The position numbers and the translations under genes were made by a program. A DNA stretch of 64,000 bases from Qipengyuania sediminis (GTDB taxonomy: Bacteria > Pseudomonadota > Alphaproteobacteria > Sphingomonadales > Sphingomonadaceae), in NCBI RefSeq assembly GCF_004358425.1, contig NZ_CP037948.1, positions 930,001 to 994,000 of the forward strand, in the 5' to 3' direction. The first letter of the stretch is position 1; every line of letters begins with the position of its first letter. The notes beneath the pieces are model-generated. The model was given only the letters and a program-made list of their open reading frames with translations. It did no database searches and was not told the origin of the DNA. This document shows, piece by piece, positions 10,111 through 19,200 of the stretch.

Positions 10111-10898
10111 ATAAGCTCGAGGAGATTTGCGCGACCAAGCGCCGCGAGGTGGCGGCCCGCAGCCGGGTGCTGTCGCTGGGCGATCTCGACGCGCGCGCCG
10201 CGCGGCAAAGCGCTCCGCGCGGCTTTCGCGCCGCGCTGCAACGCGCCGAGCAACAGGGCTTTGGCCTGATCGCGGAGATCAAGCGCGCTTCGCCTTCGAA
10301 GGGGCTGATCCGCGAAGATTTCCATCCCGCCGATCATGCGCGCGCCTATGCCGCGGGAGGGGCGGCCTGCCTCTCGGTCCTGACCGATGCTCCCTATTTC
10401 CGGGGCCACGAGGATTTCCTCATCGCCGCGCGCACGGCCTGCGAACTGCCGGTGCTGCGCAAGGACTTCATGGTCGATCCCTGGCAGGTCGCGGAAGCGC
10501 GCGCGATCGGGGCGGATGCGATCCTGATCATCGTCGCGGCGCTTTGCGATGGCGCGATGGCCGAGATCGAGGCCGCGGCGCTTGAACGCGGGATGGATGT
10601 GCTGGTCGAGGTGCACGATGAGGCCGAACTGGAACGCGCGGCGGGCCTCCGGTCGCGGCTCTGGGGAATCAACAACCGCGATCTGCGTACATTCGAAACG
10701 CGCCTCGATACGACCCGCGCGCTCGCCCGGTTGGCGCCGGCCGAAACGCTGCTGGTGAGCGAAAGCGGGATCGCTTCGCATCAGGATTGCCAAAGCCTTG
10801 CCGCACACGGGGTGCGCAGCTTCCTGGTGGGTGAAAGCCTGATGCGGCACGATGACATCGAAAACGCGACCCGGCGGCTTCTGAGCGGAGACATCTAA
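10107..10898 (+). CDS. trpC: Indole-3-glycerol phosphate synthase
   Basis: Closes the indole ring from carboxyphenylamino-deoxyribulose phosphate. The 263 residues are a monofunctional TIM barrel, not fused to TrpF. Motifs seen are [34 protein letters not shown] and the phosphate-binding SESGI. The start overlaps the trpD stop by 4 bp. It is followed directly by the lexA promoter, whereas many alphaproteobacteria have moaC and moeA between trpC and lexA. Confidence 0.97.
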   Translation: MNKLEEICATKRREVAARSRVLSLGDLDARAARQSAPRGFRAALQRAEQQGFGLIAEIKRASPSKGLIREDFHPADHARAYAAGGAACLSVLTDAPYFRGHEDFLIAARTACELPVLRKDFMVDPWQVAEARAIGADAILIIVAALCDGAMAEIEAAALERGMDVLVEVHDEAELERAAGLRSRLWGINNRDLRTFETRLDTTRALARLAPAETLLVSESGIASHQDCQSLAAHGVRSFLVGESLMRHDDIENATRRLLSGDI

Positions 10899-10920
10899 CC
10901 CCGATTGGTTCGGAACATGC

Positions 10921-10963
10921 TTGACGGAACCAAAAGAGTTTCCTAAATGTTCCATATTCGTTC
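10921..10963 (+). promoter_or_regulatory. lexA promoter with LexA (SOS) box
   Basis: A -35-like TTGACG at 10921-10926 is separated by 17 bp from a -10-like TAAATG at 10944-10949. An exact alphaproteobacterial SOS box, GTTC-N7-GTTC, occupies 10949-10963 and abuts the -10 end. LexA bound there would block its own transcription, as known for alphaproteobacterial lexA genes. The box match is directly visible; the promoter assignment is inference. Confidence 0.85.
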
Positions 10964-11011
10964 ACTATCCCGCCCATTTCGGGCGCGGGTTCGACGGTAT
11001 GGAGACGGTGT

Positions 11012-11692
11012 ATGCTGACCGCCAAGCAGCACGAGCTCATTCGCTTCATCCAGCACAAGCTGGAGGAAACAGGCATCTCGCCTTCGTTCGAGGAGATGAA
11101 GGAGGCGCTCGATCTGCGTAGCAAATCCGGCGTGCACCGTCTGATCAGCGCGTTGGAGGAGCGGGGTTTCATCCGGCGCCTGCCCAACCGCGCACGGGCC
11201 CTGGAGGTGCTCAAGGGGCCGGAAGCGTCCTTCGCCAGCCCGCGCAATGTGCGCGCAGCCAATGATGCCGCGCCGCGCAGCAACCGCGCGATGGGCCCGG
11301 CGGCCAACGATATCGTCGAGCTGCCGCTTCACGGCCGCATCGCGGCTGGCGCTCCGATCGAGGCGCTTGAGGGACAGAGCGTGCTGCCCGTTCCTGCCGC
11401 GCTGCTCGGGCCCGGCGATCATTATGCGCTCGAGGTTTCGGGTGATTCGATGATCGAAGCCGGCATCTTCGATGGCGATTATGCGCTTGTCCGCCGCACC
11501 GATGCGGCGCGCGATGGGGAGATCGTGGTGGCGCTGGTCGATAACGAGGAAGCGACGCTGAAATTTCTTCGGCACGAGGACGGGATGATCCGGCTCGATC
11601 CCGCGAATGGCGCCTATGATCCGCAGATCTATGCCCCTGGCCGCGTGGCGGTTCAGGGCAAGCTCGCGGGCCTGTTGCGGCGTTATCACTAG
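11012..11692 (+). CDS. lexA: LexA repressor
   Basis: SOS-response repressor and self-cleaving serine protease. The 226 residues begin with the winged-helix DNA-binding domain ([14 protein letters not shown], about 1-70), followed by an alphaproteobacterial-length linker. The C-terminal S24 peptidase domain has the Ala-Gly cleavage site in [10 protein letters not shown] (about 115), the nucleophile Ser in [15 protein letters not shown] and the catalytic Lys in [12 protein letters not shown] upstream of ATG 11012 is a plausible ribosome-binding site. The upstream GTTC-N7-GTTC box indicates autoregulation. Confidence 0.98.
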   Translation: MLTAKQHELIRFIQHKLEETGISPSFEEMKEALDLRSKSGVHRLISALEERGFIRRLPNRARALEVLKGPEASFASPRNVRAANDAAPRSNRAMGPAANDIVELPLHGRIAAGAPIEALEGQSVLPVPAALLGPGDHYALEVSGDSMIEAGIFDGDYALVRRTDAARDGEIVVALVDNEEATLKFLRHEDGMIRLDPANGAYDPQIYAPGRVAVQGKLAGLLRRYH

Positions 11693-11707
11693 AGCGCAGG
11701 TGTAACC

Positions 11708-13927
11708 TCAGTGTAAAGTTTGGAGCGCCCCGCCGGTTGCATTGCGGAGGTCGCCGGGGGGTCGCCACCACCCGTGGTCGCCCTGGCTCCCGGCGACCGT
11801 CACCAGGCGCGGTGCCTCGCCGAGGTAGAGCGAAAGCCCGCCATGCTCCGCGAGGAAGCGGCGGTCGGCTTTCAGCAGGCGGGGGGCGCAGCTTCGCGGC
11901 AGGCTGCGCGGCGCGATCACGATGTCCGCTGCGGAGCAGGCCGCGATGAGCTGGCGAGCATCGACATAATGCTTGCTGCGCGCCAGCAGCAGATGCCAGG
12001 CGCGGCCGCCCCGCGTGATGCGAAGCGTGCAGAAGGCGCTGCTGCACCGGGCCCCGGGGGTTTCGGCGATCGCGATGGCCGGACCTGCCATGGCCGCGCT
12101 TTCGCGCAGAGTCTCCATGGCATAGCCTTCGCTGTCGCGCAGCACCAGGAGCTGCCCACCGGGCGAGGCGACCCCCGCCTGCCGCCCGTCGCGGGCAATC
12201 AGGATATCGGGGGTCGGGGTCGCCAGCATGACGGCGATCGCGCCCAGCGCCACCGGCAGGCCCAACAGCCGCACCCGCCCCCGCCACAGCGCAAGCCACA
12301 ACATCCCGGCGACGTAGAGCAGCATCGGCAGCGTACCGATCTGCGGCATCAACCGAACCGCGCCCGGCTGCGCGGCGACGAAATGGGCGATAGCAAGCAG
12401 CAGTTCGAGCGACTTGCCCGCGAGCCACCACAACGGAGCGCCCAAGCCCACAGTGTCGAAGAGCAAGGCCAGCGCAATCAGCGGCATCGCCGCGAAGGTC
12501 ACCAGCGGGATCGCCAGCACATTGGCGAAGGCACCATAGGCGCCAGCGCGGTGGAAGTGGAACAGCACGATCGGGGTCAGCACCGCCTCGATCACCACCC
12601 CGGTCGCGAACAGCAGCAGAAGCCGCCGCCCGATACGGCGCGCCCAGCTCTCGTCTCGCGGGGCAAGGAACTCGCGCACCGGCTGCGCGCCCGCCAGCGC
12701 GACGATGGCGAGCACGGCGGCGAAACTCATCTGGAAGCTCGGGCCGATCAGCGCCTCGGGCCACAGCAGCAGCACCGCCCCCGCCACCACCGCCACCATC
12801 CTGAGCGACAGCGGCTCGCGGCCCACTGCGAGCGCCAGCAGCACCAGGCCGGCGCCAAGGCAGCTGCGTACCGTCGGCACCTCGGCGCCCGTCAGCAGCG
12901 TATAGCCGAGCCCCGCCGCGGCACCGAGCCCCGCCGCGAACACGGGCAGGCGGACCCTGAGGGCCAGCCACGGCCACAGCGCGAGCAGGCGGATCGAAAG
13001 CAGATAGACCGCCGCCACCAGCGCGCTGACATGCAGTCCGCTGATCGAGAGCAGATGGGTGAGGCCGGCATCGCGCATTGCGGCCTCGTCGTCGGGCGCG
13101 ATCGCGCCGCGGTCGCCGCTGGCGAAGGCGGCCGCAATGGTGCCGGGCGAACCGCCGAGCTGCGCGCGGACATGCGCGGACAGGCGGCGCTGCATTCTGC
13201 CCAGCCCCCCGGCTTCGGGTGCGGGCGAAAGCACGACAAGCTCCCCATAGGACGCGCCCGTGGCGGCCAGCCCGTCGAACCATGCCTTGCGCGCGAAGTC
13301 GTAGGCCCCCGGCACGAGGGGCGGCGCGGGCGGGATGAGCCGGGCGCCCGTGCGGATCACCGCCCCTTCGACGAGGCCCGGCCGGTCGCCTTCAAGCGGG
13401 ACGTTGAGCCGCACCTTCACCGCGCGCCCCGTCGCCGCCTCACGTACCGCGAGGGTCAGCCGGACCCGGCCTTCGGCAGGCTGCTCCTCGCGAGCAAGAA
13501 TGCGCCCTTCTACTATGCCGATCGCTGGCGCGGCGAGCGGGGGCGTGCCGATCAGCGCCGAACGCGCCCAGATAAGCGCGATGCCGAGCACGAACGCGAA
13601 ACCGAGGCTGACCGCCGCGAGACGCAGCAGCGCCCGATCGTCTCTACCGCGCCAATGCAACCAGGCGATGGCCGACAGCGCGGCGGCGAGTGCCATTGCG
13701 CCAAGCCAGGAAGCGCGATCGGGAAGCGTGAACCAGGCCGCTATTCCCCCCGCCAGCGCTACCGCCAGCCAGGGTCCGCGATCGTAGGCGGCGCGGCCCA
13801 GAAACGCCTCCAGCGCGCCAGCGAAACTGGACAAGCTGCCCCTACGCTGCCAAGGGCGCGGCAGCGCAGCATGGCCGGCCGGCTCGCCGTCGCCAAGCGG
13901 CACGAAGGGGGCGCCGAGCGTCGCCAT
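11708..13927 (-). CDS. comEC: ComEC/Rec2-family competence membrane protein
   Basis: Predicted inner-membrane channel for uptake of transforming DNA. The 739 residues contain an N-terminal DUF4131-like region with early TM helices and an OB-like soluble part (about 150-240). The Competence domain follows (about 270-560), with the [18 protein letters not shown] segment and several TM helices. The C-terminal part (about 580-739) corresponds to the metallo-beta-lactamase-like domain, but the HxHxDH metal motif is absent, as in many alphaproteobacterial homologues. It converges on lexA and is divergent from gltX across only 30 bp. Confidence 0.93.
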   Translation of the reverse strand: MATLGAPFVPLGDGEPAGHAALPRPWQRRGSLSSFAGALEAFLGRAAYDRGPWLAVALAGGIAAWFTLPDRASWLGAMALAAALSAIAWLHWRGRDDRALLRLAAVSLGFAFVLGIALIWARSALIGTPPLAAPAIGIVEGRILAREEQPAEGRVRLTLAVREAATGRAVKVRLNVPLEGDRPGLVEGAVIRTGARLIPPAPPLVPGAYDFARKAWFDGLAATGASYGELVVLSPAPEAGGLGRMQRRLSAHVRAQLGGSPGTIAAAFASGDRGAIAPDDEAAMRDAGLTHLLSISGLHVSALVAAVYLLSIRLLALWPWLALRVRLPVFAAGLGAAAGLGYTLLTGAEVPTVRSCLGAGLVLLALAVGREPLSLRMVAVVAGAVLLLWPEALIGPSFQMSFAAVLAIVALAGAQPVREFLAPRDESWARRIGRRLLLLFATGVVIEAVLTPIVLFHFHRAGAYGAFANVLAIPLVTFAAMPLIALALLFDTVGLGAPLWWLAGKSLELLLAIAHFVAAQPGAVRLMPQIGTLPMLLYVAGMLWLALWRGRVRLLGLPVALGAIAVMLATPTPDILIARDGRQAGVASPGGQLLVLRDSEGYAMETLRESAAMAGPAIAIAETPGARCSSAFCTLRITRGGRAWHLLLARSKHYVDARQLIAACSAADIVIAPRSLPRSCAPRLLKADRRFLAEHGGLSLYLGEAPRLVTVAGSQGDHGWWRPPGDLRNATGGALQTLH

Positions 13928-13957
13928 GATCCGCTAATGGAAAGGAAGCCTTCGGCG

Positions 13958-15388
13958 ATGGCAAGCGAAACCGGGACAGGGGCCGCAGCGCCCGTCGTGA
14001 CCCGCTTTGCGCCCTCGCCAACCGGCTATCTTCACATCGGCGGCGCGCGCACCGCGCTTTTCAACTGGCTGTTCTCGCGCCACCACGGCGGCAAGGCGCT
14101 GCTCCGGATCGAAGATACCGATCGCAAGCGCTCCACGCAGGATGCGATCGACAAGATCATCGACGGCCTCGCCTGGCTGGGCCTCGATTACGACGCACCC
14201 CCCCTGTTCCAATCGGACCGCGCCGCCCGCCATGCGGAAGTCGCGCAGCAGCTGCTCGCCAAGGGGCACGCCTATCGCTGTTTCGCCACGCCCGAAGAGC
14301 TCGAGGCGATGCGGGCGGAGCAGCGCGCGCGCAAGCTGCCGCAACGCTACGATCGCCGCTGGCGTGATCGCGCCGAGAGCGAGGCCCCCGCGGGCGCCCC
14401 TTCGGTCATCCGCCTGAAGGTGCCCGAAGCTGGTGAAACCAGCATCGAAGACGCGGTCCAGGGCCGCGTCACTGTCCAGAACGCCGAGATCGACGATTAC
14501 GTCCTGCTCCGCGCCGACGGCACGCCGACCTACATGCTGGCCGTGGTTGTGGACGATCACGACATGGGCGTGACTCATGTGATCCGGGGCGACGATCACC
14601 TCAACAACGCCTTCCGTCAGCTGCCGATCATCAAGGCGATGGGCTGGCCGGAGCCGGTCTATGCCCATATCCCGCTGATCCACGGGACCGACGGGGCGAA
14701 GCTTTCCAAACGGCACGGCGCGGTGGGGGTCGAAGCCTATCGCGACGACGAAGGGGTGTTGCCCGAAGCGCTCTTCAACTATCTGCTGCGGCTGGGCTGG
14801 GGGCACGGCGACCGCGAAGAGATCACGCGCGAGGAAGCTATCGCGCTGTTCGATCTCGCCGGCGTCGGCAAGAGCCCTTCGCGCTTCGATTTCAAGAAGC
14901 TGCAAAATCTCAACGGCCACTATATCCGGGAGGCGGATGATGCGCGGCTGGCGGCGCTCGTTGCCGAGCGGCTGGGGACGGGTGCGGACCTTGCGCTGCT
15001 CACGTGCGCCATGCCGGTGCTGAAGCCGCGTGCGCGTGACTTGAACGAGCTTGCTGAAGGCGCACGCTTCCTTTTTGCCAAGCGGCCGCTTGCCCTCGAC
15101 GACAAGGCGCGCGGGCTGCTTGGCAACGAGGAGCGCGGCCTCCTCGCCGCGATCGCGGCGGCGCTGCGGGCGGAACGCAGCTGGGACGCCGAAGCGCTCG
15201 AAGCGCGCATAAAGGCGCTTGCCGAGCAGCTCGGCCTCGGCCTCGGCAAGCTTGCTCAGCCGATGCGGGCCGCGCTGACCGGCACCACAACCTCGCCGGG
15301 CATTTTCGATGTGCTGGTGTTGCTGGGGCGCGATGAAGCGCTTGCCCGCATCGAAGACCACGCCGCCCAGCCCGCCACCACTTCGTGA
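13958..15388 (+). CDS. gltX: Glutamate--tRNA ligase
   Basis: Charges tRNA-Glu (and perhaps tRNA-Gln, if amidotransferase-dependent). The 476-residue protein has the class I signature [14 protein letters not shown] (HIGH-like) at about 20-33 and the KMSKS-like [12 protein letters not shown] near residue 250, then the anticodon-binding helical domain. ATG 13958 is preferred over the in-frame ATG 13937 because AAGGAAG lies at the right distance upstream of 13958. The enormous reading frame that runs in from 11720 is only comEC antisense. gltA follows after 24 bp. Confidence 0.97.
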   Translation: MASETGTGAAAPVVTRFAPSPTGYLHIGGARTALFNWLFSRHHGGKALLRIEDTDRKRSTQDAIDKIIDGLAWLGLDYDAPPLFQSDRAARHAEVAQQLLAKGHAYRCFATPEELEAMRAEQRARKLPQRYDRRWRDRAESEAPAGAPSVIRLKVPEAGETSIEDAVQGRVTVQNAEIDDYVLLRADGTPTYMLAVVVDDHDMGVTHVIRGDDHLNNAFRQLPIIKAMGWPEPVYAHIPLIHGTDGAKLSKRHGAVGVEAYRDDEGVLPEALFNYLLRLGWGHGDREEITREEAIALFDLAGVGKSPSRFDFKKLQNLNGHYIREADDARLAALVAERLGTGADLALLTCAMPVLKPRARDLNELAEGARFLFAKRPLALDDKARGLLGNEERGLLAAIAAALRAERSWDAEALEARIKALAEQLGLGLGKLAQPMRAALTGTTTSPGIFDVLVLLGRDEALARIEDHAAQPATTS

Positions 15389-15412
15389 TAGTTATCAAGG
15401 ACGCCCCCATCC

Positions 15413-16714
15413 ATGGCCGACAGCCCCGCCCACGCCGTTAACGCCAAACTCGAGATCAACGGGACATCGGTCAGCTACCCGATCATGAAGGGCAGCACCG
15501 GGCCCGATGTCGTCGATATCCGCAAGCTCTTCGCAGATACGGGCGCCTTCACCTACGATCCTGGTTACAAATCGACCGCCAGTTGCGAGAGCGCGCTCAC
15601 CTATATCGACGGCGACGAGGGGATTTTGCTCCATCGCGGCTACCCGATCGGACAGCTCGCCGAGCATTCGAGCTTCATGGAGGTGTGCTATCTGCTGCTC
15701 AATGGCGAGCTGCCGAAGCAGGCCGAGCTCGAAGAGTTCAGCTACACGATCAGCCGCCACACCATGCTGCACGAGCAGCTCGCGACGTTCTATCGCGGCT
15801 TCCGCCGCGACGCGCATCCGATGGCGATCATGTGCGGTGTCGTCGGCGCGCTCAGCGCCTTCTACCACGACAGCACCGACATCTCCGATCCCGAACATCG
15901 CAAGATCTCGAGCCACCGGCTGATCGCAAAGATGCCGACGATCGCGGCGATGGCCTACAAGTATTCGGTCGGGCAGCCGTTCCTCTATCCCAAGAACGAC
16001 CTCAGCTATACCGCCAACTTCATGCGCATGACCTTCGGCGTGCCGGCGGAGGATTACGAGGTCCACCCGGCGGTCGAAAAGGCGATGGATCGCATCTTCA
16101 TCCTCCACGCCGATCACGAGCAGAACGCCTCGACCAGCACGGTGCGGCTTGCCGGTTCCTCGGGCGCCAACCCGTTCGCCTGCATCGCGGCGGGCATCGC
16201 CTGCCTGTGGGGACCGGCGCATGGCGGCGCGAACGAAGCGGCGCTCAACATGCTGCACGAGATCGGCACGCCCGACCGGATCAAGCACTACATCGAGCGC
16301 GCGAAGGACAAGAACGATCCGTTCCGCCTGATGGGCTTCGGCCACCGGGTGTACAAGAACTACGACCCGCGCGCGACCGTCATGCAGAAGACGGTTCGCG
16401 AGGTGTTCGATGCGCTCCAGGTCAAGGACCCGGTGTTCGAGACGGCGCTGCAACTCGAGGAAATCGCGCTTAGCGACGATTATTTCCGCGAGAAGAAGCT
16501 GTTTCCCAACGTCGATTTCTATTCGGGTATCATCCTGTCGGCCATCGGTTTTCCCACCACCATGTTCACCGCCCTCTTCGCGCTGGCGCGAACGGTCGGC
16601 TGGGTGGCGCAGTGGAACGAGATGATCTCCGATCCCGCGCAGGTGATCGGCCGCCCGCGCCAACTCTATACGGGCCCGACCGAGCGCGATTATGTGCCAG
16701 TGGAGGAGCGTTGA
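15413..16714 (+). CDS. gltA: Citrate synthase
   Basis: Condenses acetyl-CoA and oxaloacetate at the entry to the TCA cycle. The 433-residue protein is a hexameric-type bacterial citrate synthase by length and sequence. Catalytic segments are [12 protein letters not shown] and [13 protein letters not shown] with the two His residues, and FPNVDFYSG with the Asp. An AAGGA precedes the ATG. It probably shares transcription with gltX upstream and a 62-residue membrane protein 1 bp downstream. Confidence 0.98.
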   Translation: MADSPAHAVNAKLEINGTSVSYPIMKGSTGPDVVDIRKLFADTGAFTYDPGYKSTASCESALTYIDGDEGILLHRGYPIGQLAEHSSFMEVCYLLLNGELPKQAELEEFSYTISRHTMLHEQLATFYRGFRRDAHPMAIMCGVVGALSAFYHDSTDISDPEHRKISSHRLIAKMPTIAAMAYKYSVGQPFLYPKNDLSYTANFMRMTFGVPAEDYEVHPAVEKAMDRIFILHADHEQNASTSTVRLAGSSGANPFACIAAGIACLWGPAHGGANEAALNMLHEIGTPDRIKHYIERAKDKNDPFRLMGFGHRVYKNYDPRATVMQKTVREVFDALQVKDPVFETALQLEEIALSDDYFREKKLFPNVDFYSGIILSAIGFPTTMFTALFALARTVGWVAQWNEMISDPAQVIGRPRQLYTGPTERDYVPVEER

Positions 16715-16715
16715 G

Positions 16716-16904
16716 ATGGGTATCATAAGGCAGGTCATCGGCGTTGCCGCGCTGCTCGTCGGCGCGCTGTGGCTGGGTCAGGGGCTTGGACTGGTGCGCT
16801 GGCCCGAAACCAGCTTCATGATCGACCAGAGCATGTGGGCGATCCTGGGCGCCGTCCTCATTGCCCTTGGGCTGCTGCTGCTGTTCCGGCGCCGCCGGCT
16901 CTAG
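16716..16904 (+). CDS. Small two-helix membrane protein, unknown
   Basis: A 62-residue product beginning MGIIRQVIGVAALLVG, with two hydrophobic helices (about 6-24 and 42-58) and a basic RRRRL tail. A short loop with WPETSFMID separates them. It starts 1 bp after the gltA stop, so it is probably translated from the gltA transcript. It ends 4 bp from the stop of the convergent kinase-like gene, leaving no space for a separate terminator. I do not recognise the family. Confidence 0.7.
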   Translation: MGIIRQVIGVAALLVGALWLGQGLGLVRWPETSFMIDQSMWAILGAVLIALGLLLLFRRRRL

Positions 16905-16908
16905 CGTC

Positions 16909-18279
16909 TCACGCGGCGGGCAGCGTCAGCGTGAAACGCGCACCCTGTCCCGGCGCGCTTTCGACCGTCAGATCGCCTTCCATCGCGCGGGCCAGCCGGG
17001 CGGAGATGTAAAGGCCGAGCCCGCTCCCCGCCGCGTCGCTGCGGCCGAGCCGTTCGAACTTGTCGAAAACGCGCGCCTGCTCCGCGGCATTGAGCCCGCG
17101 CCCCTGGTCGGCAACACAGACGCTCGCCGTGCGTCCCTCGCGATCGAGACGCACCCAGACCTGGCTGTCGCGCGGCGAATAAGCGATGGCATTGCCGACG
17201 AGATTGATCAGCACCTGCACGACGCGGCGAAACTCGCCGCGCGCCCATTGGCTTTCGCCCGCGGGCGGCGGCACCAGCGTGATGCCGCGTTCATGCGCGC
17301 GGACGCCGAGAATTCCGCAGGCCTGGCGCGCCGCTTCGCCAAGATCGATGCGCGTCGGCTCGACCGAGAAGGCGCTGTCCTCCACCCCTTCGAGATCGGC
17401 GATATCCTCGATCAGCGCGGTAAGGTGCTCGCCCGCGTCGACGATGTCGCCGGCGTAGCCCGCATAGATGTCGGGGAGCGGCCCGGCGAGCTTGGAGCGG
17501 ATCGTCTCCGCTTGCGTCAGCACGCGATTGATGGGCTGCCGCAGCGCCGGGGCGAGCTCTTCGCCGAGCGAGGGCGCGGTACGGCGCTCGGTGTCCGGGG
17601 CGGGCTCGGGCACCGGCGCGGCCTGGTCCGTGACCAGCGTGAGTAGGAAGCCGGCGCTTCCCGGTTCGGCGCGTCCCAGGGGCTCGAGCCAGGCGGTCCA
17701 GCGCCGCGCTGAGCCCGCGACCGCACAGGCAGCGCCATCGAGCAGCCGCCAGTGCAGCGGCTGATCCTGAATGGTGCCGGTCAATGTCACGAAGTCGGTC
17801 CATGGCCGCCCCGCCCCGCCCGCCATGCGTTGCGACAGCAGCACCAGATCGGATGCCGTCGTCTCCACCGCCAGGACCCGCTGCTCGGGATCGAGCCGGG
17901 CGGAGAATTCCGGCAGGCTGCGCGCCATTTCGCGGCGGATACGTGCCAGCTGGCGGTCCTCATCGCTGCTGGTGGACGGCTCGCACTGCCAGCTCTGAAT
18001 CCCGATCGTGCAGCCCCCTTCGCCATCGCCCAAAGGGCGGACATCCGCCCAGGCCTCGATCCGCGCGCCTTCGCCCACGGCAGTGAAGGATCGGGAGAGG
18101 GCGAGGCGCAGATCCTTTGCCCGATCTACCAGCGCACGCAATTCGGGGATGGCCAGCGGACCGCCAAGACGCCCGCCGCAATCCGCCTGCAAGCGCGCTA
18201 GAGGCTCGCCCGCCTCCGTCAGCCGGCCTTCCCGGTCGACGCGCCCGGTCGCGAGATAGTGTTCGGCGTGCACGCTCAT
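16909..18279 (-). CDS. Histidine-kinase-like protein lacking the phospho-acceptor His
   Basis: The 456 residues have no TM segment. The N-terminal half (about 1-225) is PAS-like and divergent. A HisKA-like helical pair (about 236-300) carries ELAPALRQPINRVL where kinases have SHELRTPLN; proline 244 (codon 17548-17550) stands where the His should be. The HATPase domain (about 335-456) looks intact: N box INLVGNAIAY, G1 DQGRGLN, F box FDKFERLG and G2 GSGLGLYIS. ATP binding is therefore likely but His autophosphorylation is not. The start overlaps the upstream stop by 4 bp (ATGA). It is the last gene of a four-gene operon and may be an allosteric pseudokinase. Confidence 0.8.
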   Translation of the reverse strand: MSVHAEHYLATGRVDREGRLTEAGEPLARLQADCGGRLGGPLAIPELRALVDRAKDLRLALSRSFTAVGEGARIEAWADVRPLGDGEGGCTIGIQSWQCEPSTSSDEDRQLARIRREMARSLPEFSARLDPEQRVLAVETTASDLVLLSQRMAGGAGRPWTDFVTLTGTIQDQPLHWRLLDGAACAVAGSARRWTAWLEPLGRAEPGSAGFLLTLVTDQAAPVPEPAPDTERRTAPSLGEELAPALRQPINRVLTQAETIRSKLAGPLPDIYAGYAGDIVDAGEHLTALIEDIADLEGVEDSAFSVEPTRIDLGEAARQACGILGVRAHERGITLVPPPAGESQWARGEFRRVVQVLINLVGNAIAYSPRDSQVWVRLDREGRTASVCVADQGRGLNAAEQARVFDKFERLGRSDAAGSGLGLYISARLARAMEGDLTVESAPGQGARFTLTLPAA

Positions 18280-19196
18280 TCGCCTGCCTCCGCCAGCCAT
18301 TGCGCCGCTTCGCGCGTGCCGATGTCATGCAGCCCGCGCGGCAGCTCGGCATCCGGATTTAGCAGCAGGGCCTGGCGCTCGGCCTCCGCCGGAGCGAGCC
18401 CGGCGGCGCGAAGGGTGAGGAGCAGACGGCCGAGATGCGGGTCGGCGGCGGCGAAGGCGATGCGCTGCCGGCTCTGACCAGATCGGGCCGCAACCGCGGT
18501 GAGCCACAAGGCAATGCCCGCGTTCTCGACCGACAGCAGATCGGCGTCCCCGCCCGCGCTTGCGAGCCGGCCGAACAGCGCGAGGCGCGTCTCGCCCTCG
18601 TCATAGCTGGCGCGTAATTGATCCTCAGCAGGTGCCGCTTCGCGCTGCCCGGGGCCCCGCCCGGAGAGCAGGGCTATGTGGAACAGTTCCGCTGGCAAGT
18701 CCGCGAGCGGCAGCGTCATGCGCCGCTGGGACTGGGCGAAACGCGCTTGCGCGGCCAGCGCGCGCATGGGGAGGTCGCCCCCCGCCCCGTCCGCCGCGGT
18801 CACCAGGGACTGCAGCGCGGGCGCGAGCACCGGGTCCAGGCCCTGCTGCTCCTCGAGCCGCAGCGCCAGCAACCATTCAATCACCAGCGCCAGGCAGTGG
18901 TTGCGGAGGCTGTCGTCGGCCAGAAGACGCTCTTCAAGCGCGTCGGGGGGCCCCGCCCCGGGCCCCGCTACTCTGCAAACCTGCCCCGCCATATCAGCAA
19001 TGAGACCGGCGATCTGCGCGATTACCGCTTCGCTCAGCAGCGCCTGTTCGCGCGCCCGCAGCAGATGCAGCAGGGCCGGCTGTGCGCGCGCATGGCCGCG
19101 ATCGCCGCGCGCAAGCGATGCGCGCAGCGGATGTTCGGCGGGGTCCGCCGGCAATGGGGCACGCTGGCCTGTCATTTCGGACAGCGATAGCAGCAT
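18276..19196 (-). CDS. Hypothetical protein, helical, unknown
   Basis: A 306-residue, Ala/Leu-rich, mostly helical soluble protein with no signal peptide or TM segment. I recognise no domain. It is translationally coupled to the kinase-like gene downstream (4 bp overlap) and begins 4 bp after the membrane protein gene upstream. The arrangement suggests it acts with these partners. Within it, LASAGGDADLLSVENAGIA and the final GTREAAQWLAEAGE region are the least repetitive parts and the best targets for homology detection. Confidence 0.7.
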   Translation of the reverse strand: MLLSLSEMTGQRAPLPADPAEHPLRASLARGDRGHARAQPALLHLLRAREQALLSEAVIAQIAGLIADMAGQVCRVAGPGAGPPDALEERLLADDSLRNHCLALVIEWLLALRLEEQQGLDPVLAPALQSLVTAADGAGGDLPMRALAAQARFAQSQRRMTLPLADLPAELFHIALLSGRGPGQREAAPAEDQLRASYDEGETRLALFGRLASAGGDADLLSVENAGIALWLTAVAARSGQSRQRIAFAAADPHLGRLLLTLRAAGLAPAEAERQALLLNPDAELPRGLHDIGTREAAQWLAEAGE

Positions 19197-19200
19197 GCGG

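Noticed and set aside
11720..13957. 750-codon plus-strand extension ahead of gltX
   Set aside because: It is antisense to comEC; the gltX homology begins only after ATG 13958, which has its own ribosome-binding site.
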